Notes under the pieces: generated by a model | What the model was told of the DNA's origin: nothing | Database searches by the model: none | What the model saw: only the letters and a program-made list of their open reading frames with translations | Shown: positions 56,789 through 64,000 of the stretch, one piece after another | Numbering within the stretch: the stretch's first letter is position 1 | Layout: each line of letters opens with the position of its first letter | NCBI GenBank assembly: GCA_963922685.1 | Contig: CAWUJM010000001.1 | Coordinates: forward strand, 1-64,000 | Direction of reading: 5' to 3' | Source: JAHDBG01 sp963922685 | GTDB taxonomy: Bacteria > Pseudomonadota > Gammaproteobacteria > Chromatiales > Chromatiaceae | DNA: 64,000 bases | Position numbers and translations under genes: made by a program

Positions 56789-58567
56789 ATGTCAAAAACT
56801 TATACGATTTTTGGTGCCGGACCTGGCGGTCTCTACAGTGCATGGCGGCTGATTACCAAGGGTGGACTTACAAAAGGCGATACAGTCAGATTAGTAGAGT
56901 GGGGTAAGTACAAGTTTGAAGACGGAGACTGCGGTACTCGCCTGCCTGCAGGACGTATCTGCAGCCACCACTATCAGGGAAATCCGGACAACTCCTATAT
57001 TGAGGTTGGCGGTATGCGATACCTTGAATGGAATAATAATAAAAAAACAGGGCACCAGTTAGTTACGGAGGTCATTAACAAACTGAATCTTAACAAGCAG
57101 GTTGTGGATTTCAGGACCACTGAAAATCCACTGATGTATCTTCGCGGAAAAAACTTTTACCAGAAAGATTTAGGAAATGGTACAACTGAAGCACCTTATA
57201 ATACACCGGGAAACAATATTAAACCTGCAGATGAATTATCGGGTAATATATCTAAGCTGATGACTGAAGGTAGTGATATTGAAACACGTGCACAACAGTG
57301 TGGTTTTTATTCATCCGGTAAGCTATCCGAAAACATCAGTTCGTATGTCTATAAGTCGGGAGATACTATTAGTAATATTGGCTACTGGAACTTTTTTTAT
57401 GATCAGGCAGGAAACGAAGGATACAACTATGCTGCTGATGCCGGAGGCTATTCTTCAAATGTGATTAACTGGAATGCCGCAAATGCTGCTGTATACAACG
57501 GTGAATTTGCGCCGGGTGGAGAATATAAAACGCTTAAAGCAGGTTATTCTCAGCTATTTAAAGCACTCTATACATCTGCGAAAAGTGATGCTGGTAAGAA
57601 GGGCATACATTTCGAGATCAAAAGTGGCAAACGCCTCCACTCTATCTGGATGCAGGAGAAAAGGCCGCATTACTATCTGGCAACTGACCAAAACCCTTTT
57701 AAATCAGACGGTGATCCTCAATCCACTGACTATGCAATTCTCGCCATGCCTCCGCACGCCGTAGAGCTGGTTGCACGTGCAACACGGTACGTAAGTATGG
57801 GAGAGGGTAAAACTGATTTTCTGAACAATCAAAAAGTACAGAACTATCTGGAGTCGGTAATTGAACAACCCTCTCTCAAGATTGCTATGTTTTTTGACAC
57901 CGAGTGGTGGAAGAAAGCGACTTATCCTCCGAAGCTGGTGAATTCTGCCGGTAATGATGACGTTTTTGGTCCAACGATCACAGACCTGTCTCTACGCCAG
58001 ATTTATTACTTCGGAAATAACGCTCCCGGAAAGAGTAATGGTAAACCTGTTTACGGGATACTGGCTTCTTACGACGATATGCGATTTACTCAGTTCTGGC
58101 GTGAAATGGATATCGGAGTTGATAAACGACGGTGTACACCGATTAGTCAGAACTACCAAGCCTTGCAGGGTGCACAGAGAGCAACCAGCACTATGGAGCG
58201 TATGGTGATACTGGAACTTGCAAAGGTGCACTACAATGATCCCAATGCGACGTGCAACATCCCCAAACCATTAGAAACTGTTGTGATGGACTGGGGTCTC
58301 GCACCATTTGGTGCAGGTTATCATGGTTGGGCAGCTCACTATGACATCGCTGATGTGATGCAGAAAATCAGGACACCCGCCAAGCTGGGCGGTGCAGAGG
58401 CTGATCAGGAAGAAACGGTTTTTCTGATTGGTTCTGCATTCTCCAATGATCAGGCCTGGGTAGAGGGCGCATTCTGTACTGCAGAGTCGGTCCTGACAGA
58501 ATTTTTAAATCTGGAAACAATTGCTGATACTACCAAGTATCCACTCATCTGCGGCTGCAAACACTGA
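56789..58567 (+). CDS. FAD-dependent amine/L-amino-acid oxidase-like protein
   Basis: 592 residues. A Rossmann FAD site GAGPGGLYSAWRL begins the protein; the GGMRY signature of flavin amine oxidases follows (VGGMRYLEW), and near the C terminus HGWAAHYDIADVM and AWVEGAFCTAESVL fit the flavin-contacting end. This supports an L-amino-acid or amine oxidase that would release ammonia and hydrogen peroxide. The substrate cannot be read. No signal peptide is apparent. Composition is clearly A/T-richer than core genes nearby, which, with the adjacent IS, indicates horizontal gain. A ribosome site AAGGAA precedes the ATG. Confidence 0.7.
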   Translation: MSKTYTIFGAGPGGLYSAWRLITKGGLTKGDTVRLVEWGKYKFEDGDCGTRLPAGRICSHHYQGNPDNSYIEVGGMRYLEWNNNKKTGHQLVTEVINKLNLNKQVVDFRTTENPLMYLRGKNFYQKDLGNGTTEAPYNTPGNNIKPADELSGNISKLMTEGSDIETRAQQCGFYSSGKLSENISSYVYKSGDTISNIGYWNFFYDQAGNEGYNYAADAGGYSSNVINWNAANAAVYNGEFAPGGEYKTLKAGYSQLFKALYTSAKSDAGKKGIHFEIKSGKRLHSIWMQEKRPHYYLATDQNPFKSDGDPQSTDYAILAMPPHAVELVARATRYVSMGEGKTDFLNNQKVQNYLESVIEQPSLKIAMFFDTEWWKKATYPPKLVNSAGNDDVFGPTITDLSLRQIYYFGNNAPGKSNGKPVYGILASYDDMRFTQFWREMDIGVDKRRCTPISQNYQALQGAQRATSTMERMVILELAKVHYNDPNATCNIPKPLETVVMDWGLAPFGAGYHGWAAHYDIADVMQKIRTPAKLGGAEADQEETVFLIGSAFSNDQAWVEGAFCTAESVLTEFLNLETIADTTKYPLICGCKH

Positions 58568-58640
58568 AAACAAATTGTATCCTGAGCGTAGCGCAGGCCA
58601 TGGTTATACCGGCCTGAAGCCTGCTGCTACGCACGGATGC

Positions 58641-58839
58641 GTGCCAGCTGAAGATTTGCAGAAAGAGTTTGACAATCGCCTGAATCTGCGTATCCAGATG
58701 GCGCGTTGCGCTGGGGCTGGAACGGCTCACTGGCAAGCAGGTGAACCTGCGTCCGCAAGCGGCGTTTGTCAAGGAAGATGGCCGCAACTCTCTCAAATCT
58801 AAACGGCTCTCCCTGAGCGATGCGCGTCCGAACCAGTAG
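58641..58839 (+). pseudogene. Gene remnant with a one-base frameshift (family unknown)
   Basis: One frame reads PAEDLQKEFDNRLNLRIQMAR, then after one extra T near 58706 the next frame continues ALGLERLTGKQVNLRPQ and AAFVKEDGRNSLKSKRLSLS up to TAG at 58837. The smooth join by removing one base indicates a decayed coding sequence, of which about 65 codons remain. I do not recognise the family. The rest of 58568-58932 shows no gene. Confidence 0.45.
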
Positions 58840-58932
58840 AGACTTTTCTCATCAGACCTCCTGCAAATGGTACGAGGTTATTCGTACCACTACATACACA
58901 GACATTTCATTCACATTAAGAGACCAAATCTC

Positions 58933-59487
58933 TTGAATAACCGACTGCATGATGCGCAACAAGCCCGCAACAACGCTACCTGCATCTATACTGAGACCGT
59001 CGTCGCACAGGCTGTGGATCAGATGGCCGCTCAGATCAGCGCGGATCTGAGTGACAAAAACCCGCTGCTGCTCGGCGTGATGCACGGCGGCCTGTTACCA
59101 CTCAGTTATCTGCTGCAGCGTCTGACTTTTCCACTGACGATAGATTATGTGCATGCTACGCGTTATCGTGAAGATCTGAGTGGCCGGGAATTGATCTGGC
59201 AACGCACACCGAATCAGTCGCTGACCGACCGGCATGTGTTGATTGTGGATGATATTCTGGACGAAGGGCATACCCTGGAGGGACTGCTGCAATATTGCCA
59301 GACACAACAACCAACCAGTCTGCAGACCGCTGTGCTGGTACGCAAACAACATGACCGGGGCGTCAATCCACCATTGGACTATGGTGGCCTGGCGGTACCC
59401 GATCAGTATGTATTCGGCTGTGGCATGGACTACCGGGGCTACTGGCGTAATATACCGGCCATTTATGCTGTCTCAACCACAACATAA
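58933..59487 (+). CDS. hpt: Hypoxanthine-guanine phosphoribosyltransferase
   Basis: About 184 residues if it starts at TTG 58933, which gives the length and N terminus of pseudomonad Hpt; an ATG at 58867 adds 22 unconserved residues. The PRPP loop VLIVDDILDEGHTL and a terminal segment FGCGMDYRGYWRNIPAIYAV identify it. Salvages hypoxanthine and guanine. A small hairpin (AAGAGA/TCTCTT) overlaps the predicted TTG, so the start is uncertain. Confidence 0.88.
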   Translation: MNNRLHDAQQARNNATCIYTETVVAQAVDQMAAQISADLSDKNPLLLGVMHGGLLPLSYLLQRLTFPLTIDYVHATRYREDLSGRELIWQRTPNQSLTDRHVLIVDDILDEGHTLEGLLQYCQTQQPTSLQTAVLVRKQHDRGVNPPLDYGGLAVPDQYVFGCGMDYRGYWRNIPAIYAVSTTT

Positions 59488-59862
59488 TCCAAGCCGTAGG
59501 CCGTACCCCCGTGGTCATGCTGACTACTGAGGTTAACACCGTCAAATTTCAGGTAGTCGGCTAAATGTGTTTTTCATGTAAATATAAAGCTGAAATGTAA
59601 CTATTCAGCTTTAGGCTCTTATTGGCAGCCTACTCAGCTAAACCACTGAGGATTCACCGGATTGCCAGTCAGATTCAGGAAGCTTTCCGTCAAAAATTAA
59701 GGCAGGCGCGTCCGAAGCTGAAACGAGCTGCTTGCGGCAGATCAAGAGGTACCTCGAATACAAAAGAACATCTGCGCACCCGGCTCACTACGGAAGCACC
59801 TTTAATAGGGACGGAGCAAGATAATTGGTAAAGAAAAGACCCTGAGGTTCAGAGTATGTTAA
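59488..59862. other. Gene-free stretch after hpt, with hairpin and debris
   Basis: Holds a 10-bp hairpin TAAAGCTGAA/TTCAGCTTTA (59585-59613, 9-nt loop) that may end hpt transcription although no T-tract follows. A 69-codon frame at 59622-59831 has a basic, low-complexity translation with no family I know and is probably debris. This is where dnaG might be expected downstream of yqeY. Confidence 0.5.
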
Positions 59863-60318
59863 TCAACCAGCCAGATGTTTTCTGACTGCCTGACTGATCT
59901 GAGCCAGATCAGCCCGACCCTGCACCTGAGGCTTAATCAGGGCCATCACCTGACCCATATCACGCATGCTGGTGGCACCTGTCTCAGACAACGCCTGCTG
60001 AATGATAGCTGCAATCTGTGCAGGTGTCAGTGCAGCGGGCAGGTAGGCCTGAATGACGGTGATCTCAGCCTGTTCCGCTGCAACGAGGTCAGTACGCCCG
60101 GCGGATTCATACTGGCGGACAGATTCCTGCCGTTGTTTCACCATTTTATCCAGTACAGCGAGTATCTGCTGATCATCCAGCCGGATACGCTCATCAACTT
60201 CACGCTGTTTGACTGCTGCCAGAATCAGGCGAATCACGGCCAGGCGCGGCTTATCCTGCGCCTTCATGGCAGTCTTCATGTCACTCTGAAGGCGTGATTT
60301 CAGTGCCTTGTCAGCCAT
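59863..60318 (-). CDS. yqeY: YqeY/GatB-domain protein
   Basis: 151 residues, the full length of the YqeY family: LKSRLQSDMKTAMKAQDKPRLAVIRLILAAVKQREVD at the N terminus and MGQVMALIKPQVQGRAD near the C terminus. The C-terminal fold resembles the tail of GatB and may bind tRNA; the role is unknown. It overlaps the rpsU stop by one base (TGATG). In many relatives dnaG follows; here gene-free debris does. Confidence 0.93.
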   Translation of the reverse strand: MADKALKSRLQSDMKTAMKAQDKPRLAVIRLILAAVKQREVDERIRLDDQQILAVLDKMVKQRQESVRQYESAGRTDLVAAEQAEITVIQAYLPAALTPAQIAAIIQQALSETGATSMRDMGQVMALIKPQVQGRADLAQISQAVRKHLAG

Positions 60319-60533
60319 CAGTAGGGCCGTTCAAAGCGTCTTGCTTCCCGCCGGATCTTTTTCTGCCAGCGTTTGACTGCGGCGGCAGCCTTACGTTTAC
60401 GCTCCCAGGTCGGTTTTTCAAAAAAGTCGCGGCGACGCACTTCGGTCAGGATCCCGGCCTTCTCACAGGATCGCTTAAAGCGACGCAGAGCGACTTCAAA
60501 TGGCTCATTTTCTTTCAGGCGAATATTCGGCAT
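60318..60533 (-). CDS. rpsU: 30S ribosomal protein S21
   Basis: 71 residues from the ATG at 60531-60533: MPNIRLKENEPFEVALRR, then KAGILTEVRRRDFFEKP and a basic tail. Standard S21 length. The first gene of an rpsU-yqeY pair. It helps mRNA initiation on the 30S platform near the anti-Shine-Dalgarno. Confidence 0.97.
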   Translation of the reverse strand: MPNIRLKENEPFEVALRRFKRSCEKAGILTEVRRRDFFEKPTWERKRKAAAAVKRWQKKIRREARRFERPY

Positions 60534-60585
60534 AGGGCATACACTCAAGATACAGATAACAATAATGACTCAGGCAGGTCTGTTT

Positions 60586-60930
60586 TCAGACCTTTTCTTT
60601 GATGCGCGCCGCCTTCCCAGTGCGTCCGCGCAGATAATACAGTTTTGCCCGGCGCACCGCGCCGCGTCGTTTTACGCTGATGTCTGCAATCAGCGGGCTG
60701 TAGGTCTGAAAGACCCGTTCCACGCCTTCACCATGTGACATCTTGCGCACCGTAAAGGCAGAGTTCAGGCCGCGATTGCGACGTGCAATACACACCCCTT
60801 CAAAGGCCTGCAGGCGTTCGCGTTCACCTTCTTTTACTCTGACCTGAACAACCAGCGTATCACCCGGGCCAAACGGCGGGATATCTTTGTTCATCTGTTC
60901 GGCTTCAAGTTGCTGGATAATGTTGCTCAC
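60586..60930 (-). CDS. rplS: 50S ribosomal protein L19
   Basis: 114 residues; core GDTLVVQVRVKEGERERLQAFEGVCIARRNRG and tail AKLYYLRGRTGKAARI match L19. Last gene of rpsP-rimM-trmD-rplS. The stop codon lies in a 7-bp hairpin AGGTCTG/CAGACCT (60576-60593). Confidence 0.97.
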   Translation of the reverse strand: MSNIIQQLEAEQMNKDIPPFGPGDTLVVQVRVKEGERERLQAFEGVCIARRNRGLNSAFTVRKMSHGEGVERVFQTYSPLIADISVKRRGAVRRAKLYYLRGRTGKAARIKEKV

Positions 60931-60954
60931 GGCTGGCTCTCCTGTCCCGACAAG

Positions 60955-61698
60955 TTAAAGTGATTCGGTGATGCTGTCGCTGATAAATTCAGCAAGTAAT
61001 ATCTGTTCTTCATCGCTGAGTGTGCGCTGTTGTATCAGATCAGGCCGCTGTTGCCAGGTGCGGCCCAGAGCCTGTTGCAGACGCCAGCGACGAATGCGGG
61101 CATGATCCCCGGATAATAAGACATCCGGCACGGCCTGATCAGCTATGACTGCGGGCCGGGTGTAATGCGGATGATCCAGCAGGTCGGTGCTGAAAGAATC
61201 CTGGCTGGCAGATTCTGTGTGTCCGAGCGCACCGGGCAACAGGCGGATGATGCTGTCGATGATCAGCATCGCTGGCAACTCACCGCCAGACACGACATAA
61301 TCCCCCACCGACCATATGGCATCCACCTGAGTGGTCAGCAGGCGCTCATCAATACCTTCGTAACGCCCGGCCAGTAAGATCAGCGAATCGCATTGTGCGA
61401 ACTGCCGGGCTGTATTCTGTGTAAAAGGTGTGCCCTGCGGGCTCAGATACAACACCTGCCCGCTTGGTGCGGCAGAACGCGCCGCCTGGATGGCGGCAGC
61501 GAGCGGTTCATAGCGCATCAGCATACCGGGCCCGCCGCCATACGGGCGGTCATCAACCTGCCCGTGGGCGTTGATCGCATAGTCGCGCGGATTCCACAAC
61601 ACCAGTTCTGCCAGGCCCTGTGTGAAGGCGCGTCCGGTGATGCCATGCTGCAGGGCAGCAAACATCGCCGGAAACAGGCTGATCACATCAAAGCGCAT
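60955..61698 (-). CDS. trmD: tRNA (guanine37-N1)-methyltransferase TrmD
   Basis: 247 residues from the ATG at 61696-61698; a frame continuing to 61776 is inside rimM and rejected. Trefoil-knot SPOUT fold with RPYGGGPGMLMRYEPL, YLSPQGTPFTQ, GRYEGIDERL and SVGDYVVSGGELPAML. Methylates G37 of tRNAs with Pro, Leu and Arg anticodons and prevents +1 frameshifting. Starts 5 nt after rimM. Confidence 0.97.
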   Translation of the reverse strand: MRFDVISLFPAMFAALQHGITGRAFTQGLAELVLWNPRDYAINAHGQVDDRPYGGGPGMLMRYEPLAAAIQAARSAAPSGQVLYLSPQGTPFTQNTARQFAQCDSLILLAGRYEGIDERLLTTQVDAIWSVGDYVVSGGELPAMLIIDSIIRLLPGALGHTESASQDSFSTDLLDHPHYTRPAVIADQAVPDVLLSGDHARIRRWRLQQALGRTWQQRPDLIQQRTLSDEEQILLAEFISDSITESL

Positions 61699-61703
61699 CA
61701 CAG

Positions 61704-62222
61704 CTAAAAATCTTCGTCCCAGTCCACCAGCAGGCGACCTTCTGCCAGATCCACCTGGTGTACAATCTGCTGCCACACAAACGGAATCAGACGCTCACGT
61801 GTGCCGGACAGCACCAGAACATCCTGCGCGCCGGTGGCCAGCAGGTGCTGCACGGCCCCGAGTGGCCTGCCCTGCAGGTTGTATACAGCCAGGCCGATCA
61901 GGTCCGCCCAGTAATAATCACCCGGAGTGGTGAGTTGTGGCAGGTCAGTCCGGGGGACGGCAATCCGCGCACCGATCAGTTGTTCTGCCCGGGTACAATC
62001 ATCACACTGGTGTAATTTCAGTGTGATATACCGGCCCTGTGCCCGCCCGTGCATGATCTGCCAGGGTCGCCACTGATCATGCAGATTCAACAATAATCGG
62101 GAATAGGTTGTGATATGGTCACGTGGCTGTGTGTCCGAGTGCACCTTGATCCAGCCATGCAGGCCGTAGGTGCCGGTGACATGCCCGAGTTCAATCAGTG
62201 TGTCCGGGTCAGCCAGCGGCAT
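61704..62222 (-). CDS. rimM: Ribosome maturation factor RimM
   Basis: 172 residues. N-terminal RimM domain (LGHVTGTYGLHGWIKVHSDT) and C-terminal PRC-like barrel (YYWADLIGLAVYNLQGRPLGAV, IPFVWQQIVHQVDLAEGRLLVDW). Needed for 30S head assembly with S19. Second gene of the cluster. Confidence 0.96.
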   Translation of the reverse strand: MPLADPDTLIELGHVTGTYGLHGWIKVHSDTQPRDHITTYSRLLLNLHDQWRPWQIMHGRAQGRYITLKLHQCDDCTRAEQLIGARIAVPRTDLPQLTTPGDYYWADLIGLAVYNLQGRPLGAVQHLLATGAQDVLVLSGTRERLIPFVWQQIVHQVDLAEGRLLVDWDEDF

Positions 62223-62245
62223 GGCTGATCTGGTGCGGTGCGTAT

Positions 62246-62506
62246 TTAAGCGGTTGGTGCAGCTGCATCACGTTGTGCAGCGACCAGTTTTTTTGCCCGT
62301 TCAGTGAGCTGACCACCGACTGACAGCCAGTAATCCACACGTGCCAGGTCAATACGCGCAGATTCCTGACCCTCGTGCGCAATCGGGTTATAAAAGCCCA
62401 GGCGTTCAATATAACGACCATCACGCGCACGGCGGGAGTCAGCTGCTACCAGGTGATAAAAAGGTCGTTTTTTTGCCCCGGAGCGGGCCAGACGGATAGA
62501 TACCAT
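62246..62506 (-). CDS. rpsP: 30S ribosomal protein S16
   Basis: 86 residues: MVSIRLARSGAKKRPFYHLV, ADSRRARDGRYIERLGFYNP and DYWLSVGGQLTERAKKL. First gene of rpsP-rimM-trmD-rplS. Its promoter lies in the 137-bp gap shared with divergent rlmE. Confidence 0.97.
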   Translation of the reverse strand: MVSIRLARSGAKKRPFYHLVAADSRRARDGRYIERLGFYNPIAHEGQESARIDLARVDYWLSVGGQLTERAKKLVAAQRDAAAPTA

Positions 62507-62643
62507 AACATTGTCTCTAAGTTCGCGAACAAAGCCTCCCGCACCAATCTGAAATTGGTACCAGACAACAACCGGTCTATTTTACGCGAAACCAGTAGTT
62601 TGTAAAATTACAATTTTCAGTCAGTACAGGAAATCTTTACGAT

Positions 62644-63291
62644 ATGGGACGATCAGACAGCAGCCAGCGCTGGTTACAACGCCAGGCCCGGGATCCTTAT
62701 GTCCGGCGTGCGCAACAGGCAGGTTATCGTTCGCGTGCCGCTTACAAATTGGTACAACTGAACGAAAAAGATCGCTTTTTACGCCCTGGGCAGACCATTG
62801 TGGATCTGGGTGCAGCCCCCGGTGGCTGGCTGCAGGTTGCTGCGGATATCGCCGGATCCAGCGGCACACTGATCGGTCTGGATCGGCTGCCGATTGCGCC
62901 GATTCCGGGTGTCACCCTGATTCAGGGCGACTTTCATGATACAGACACAGTACAGCAACTGACAGATGCCCTGGCCGGGCGGGCAGTCGATCTTGTAATC
63001 TGCGACATGGCCCCCAATATAAGCGGATTGGCGGCGGTGGATCAGCCGCGTGCCATGTATCTGAGCGAGCTGGCCCTGCTATTCTGCCAGCAACACCTGG
63101 TTCCTGGTGGCAATGCTGTGATCAAGTTGTTTCAGGGCGAAGGATCTGATGCGTTCCTGCAGACTGTGCGGCACTGTTTCCGGCAGACCAGGCTGCGCAA
63201 ACCTGCCGCTTCCCGCGCCCGCAGTCGCGAATGGTATCTCGTCGCCAGACATTATCACTCTCAACCAAACCAGGCTTCCCGTACGGAGTAA
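62644..63291 (+). CDS. rlmE: 23S rRNA 2'-O-ribose methyltransferase RlmE (FtsJ/RrmJ)
   Basis: 215 residues. SAM site DLGAAPGGWLQVA and catalytic K-D-K-E residues (YKLVQLNEKDRF, DMAPNISG, VIKLFQGEG). Methylates U2552 in the A loop. Located directly upstream of ftsH, the standard heat-shock pair. Confidence 0.97.
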   Translation: MGRSDSSQRWLQRQARDPYVRRAQQAGYRSRAAYKLVQLNEKDRFLRPGQTIVDLGAAPGGWLQVAADIAGSSGTLIGLDRLPIAPIPGVTLIQGDFHDTDTVQQLTDALAGRAVDLVICDMAPNISGLAAVDQPRAMYLSELALLFCQQHLVPGGNAVIKLFQGEGSDAFLQTVRHCFRQTRLRKPAASRARSREWYLVARHYHSQPNQASRTE

Positions 63292-63297
63292 TCTGAC

Positions 63298-64000
63298 TTG
63301 AGTGACATGACCAAAAACATCCTGTTGTGGGTCGTTATCGCCGTTGTGCTGATGACGATATTCAATAATTTTGATACTCCCGGCAAACAGCAGACACCTG
63401 AGATTTCATATTCCAAGTTTGTGGAAGAAGTCAAACTGAATAATATTGCGGATGTGGTGCTGATTGACACCGGTCGTTCCACCGAGATCAGGGGTACCAC
63501 CAGCAGCGGCAACAAATTCCGTACCATGGCACCGCATGATATCTGGCTGGTCAGCGATCTGTTATCAAACAATGTGTCATTCAGGGTGGAAGAACCAGAG
63601 CAGGCCTCTCTGCTGACGCAGATTCTGATCAACTGGTTTCCGCTGATTGTGCTGATCGGTATCTGGTTATTTTTTATGCGCCAGATGCAGGGTGGTATGG
63701 GGCGTGGCCCCTGGTCGTTTAACCGCAATAAGGCCAGAAAACTGGCCAAAGATAAGATTGACGTCAATTTTGGCAGTGTTGCCGGTTGCGAGGAAGCGAA
63801 AGAAGAAGTACAGGAAGTTGTCGAGTTTCTGCGTGACCCGAAAAAGTTTCAGAAGCTCGGTGGCAAGATACCGAAGGGTGTCCTGATGGTCGGCCCGCCC
63901 GGCACGGGCAAGACACTACTCGCGCGCGCAATAGCGGGTGAGGCAGAAGTGCCGTTTTTTGCGATCTCCGGCTCAGACTTTGTCGAGATGTTTGTCGGCG
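63298..64000 (+). CDS. ftsH: ATP-dependent membrane protease FtsH (partial, cut by window end)
   Basis: The first 234 codons are present. The TTG at 63298 is preferred because it gives MSDMTKNILLW, matching the E. coli start MSDMAKN; an ATG at 63307 is the alternative. Seen are the first membrane helix (ILLWVVIAVVLMTIF), a periplasmic loop, the second helix (WFPLIVLIGIWLFFMRQMQ), FADVAGC-like SVAGCEEAKEEV and Walker A GPPGTGKT near residue 200. The zinc protease domain is beyond the window. Confidence 0.98.
   Translation, partial: MSDMTKNILLWVVIAVVLMTIFNNFDTPGKQQTPEISYSKFVEEVKLNNIADVVLIDTGRSTEIRGTTSSGNKFRTMAPHDIWLVSDLLSNNVSFRVEEPEQASLLTQILINWFPLIVLIGIWLFFMRQMQGGMGRGPWSFNRNKARKLAKDKIDVNFGSVAGCEEAKEEVQEVVEFLRDPKKFQKLGGKIPKGVLMVGPPGTGKTLLARAIAGEAEVPFFAISGSDFVEMFVG

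Noticed and set aside
59622..59831. 69-codon open frame after hpt
   Set aside because: No ribosome site, basic low-complexity translation and no family resemblance; treated as debris.
60576..60593. Intrinsic terminator at the rplS end
   Set aside because: A 7-bp stem is present but the T-tract lies on the plus-strand side; in the direction of rplS there is none, so it is mentioned only with rplS.

Overview
The window reads as a gammaproteobacterial chromosome of moderate GC. The evidence is a sigma-E/RseABC cascade, RNase E with E. coli-like catalytic spacing, an rpsP-rimM-trmD-rplS cluster, FtsH, MlaA, Kdo-LPS enzymes, type II secretion and type IV pilin genes, and a 16S-tRNA-Ile-tRNA-Ala-23S-5S operon with gammaproteobacterial sequence. 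I cannot place it to genus. Many operons that are usually contiguous in this class appear here only as fragments (rnfAB without CDGE, gspDE without the rest, kdsD and kdsC at different loci, valS without pepA, rpsU-yqeY without dnaG), so gene order has been heavily rearranged.

Layout. 0-3 kb: a bufferin/HvfABC-type RiPP operon (Cys-rich EGKCG precursor, MNIO/DUF692 enzyme, DUF2063 partner) with a 16-bp hairpin just after the precursor gene, then ppsR-valS. 6-9 kb: divergent rluC and rne. 9.3-10.4 kb: an AT-richer insert with a Tae4-like peptidoglycan amidase, a lipoprotein, and the C-terminal stub of a RelB/DinJ antitoxin. 10.4-15 kb: rpoE-rseA-rseB-rseC-kdsD and rnfAB, all on the minus strand. 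15-18.3 kb: hemW-radC-kdsC and an OmpA/TSP3 protein. 18.5-23.9 kb: the rRNA operon on the minus strand, whose 23S lacks about 120 nt of domain III. 24-28 kb: a TonB receptor with a possible Fur box and a fused double ABC ATPase.

28-44.7 kb: yccA, a pilin, polA overlapping a Uma2-family gene, metK, a SWIM/SNF2 helicase, mlaA-rnt, gspDE, a repeat-rich gap, an RpfE-like gene and a secreted DUF1566-like protein. 44.7-55.6 kb: radA, pheA, a large peptide-binding lipoprotein, fabI-mtaD, grxD, a 54-residue rubredoxin, pepA and coaBC-dut. 55.6-59.9 kb: an AT-rich accessory island with an IS1-family element (787 bp, intact 8-bp target duplication, broken transposase), a FAD amine-oxidase-like gene, gene debris and hpt. 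59.9-64 kb: yqeY-rpsU, rplS-trmD-rimM-rpsP, rlmE and the start of ftsH.

Functionally the window is rich in envelope biology: sigma-E stress control transcriptionally linked to Kdo synthesis (kdsD), MlaA lipid asymmetry, OmpA anchoring, secretin export and TonB import. The most distinctive system is the hvfABC RiPP locus. The most distinctive structural signals are the truncated 23S domain III, the cleanly delimited but dead IS1-family copy, and two non-coding repeat structures at 42.7-42.9 kb.
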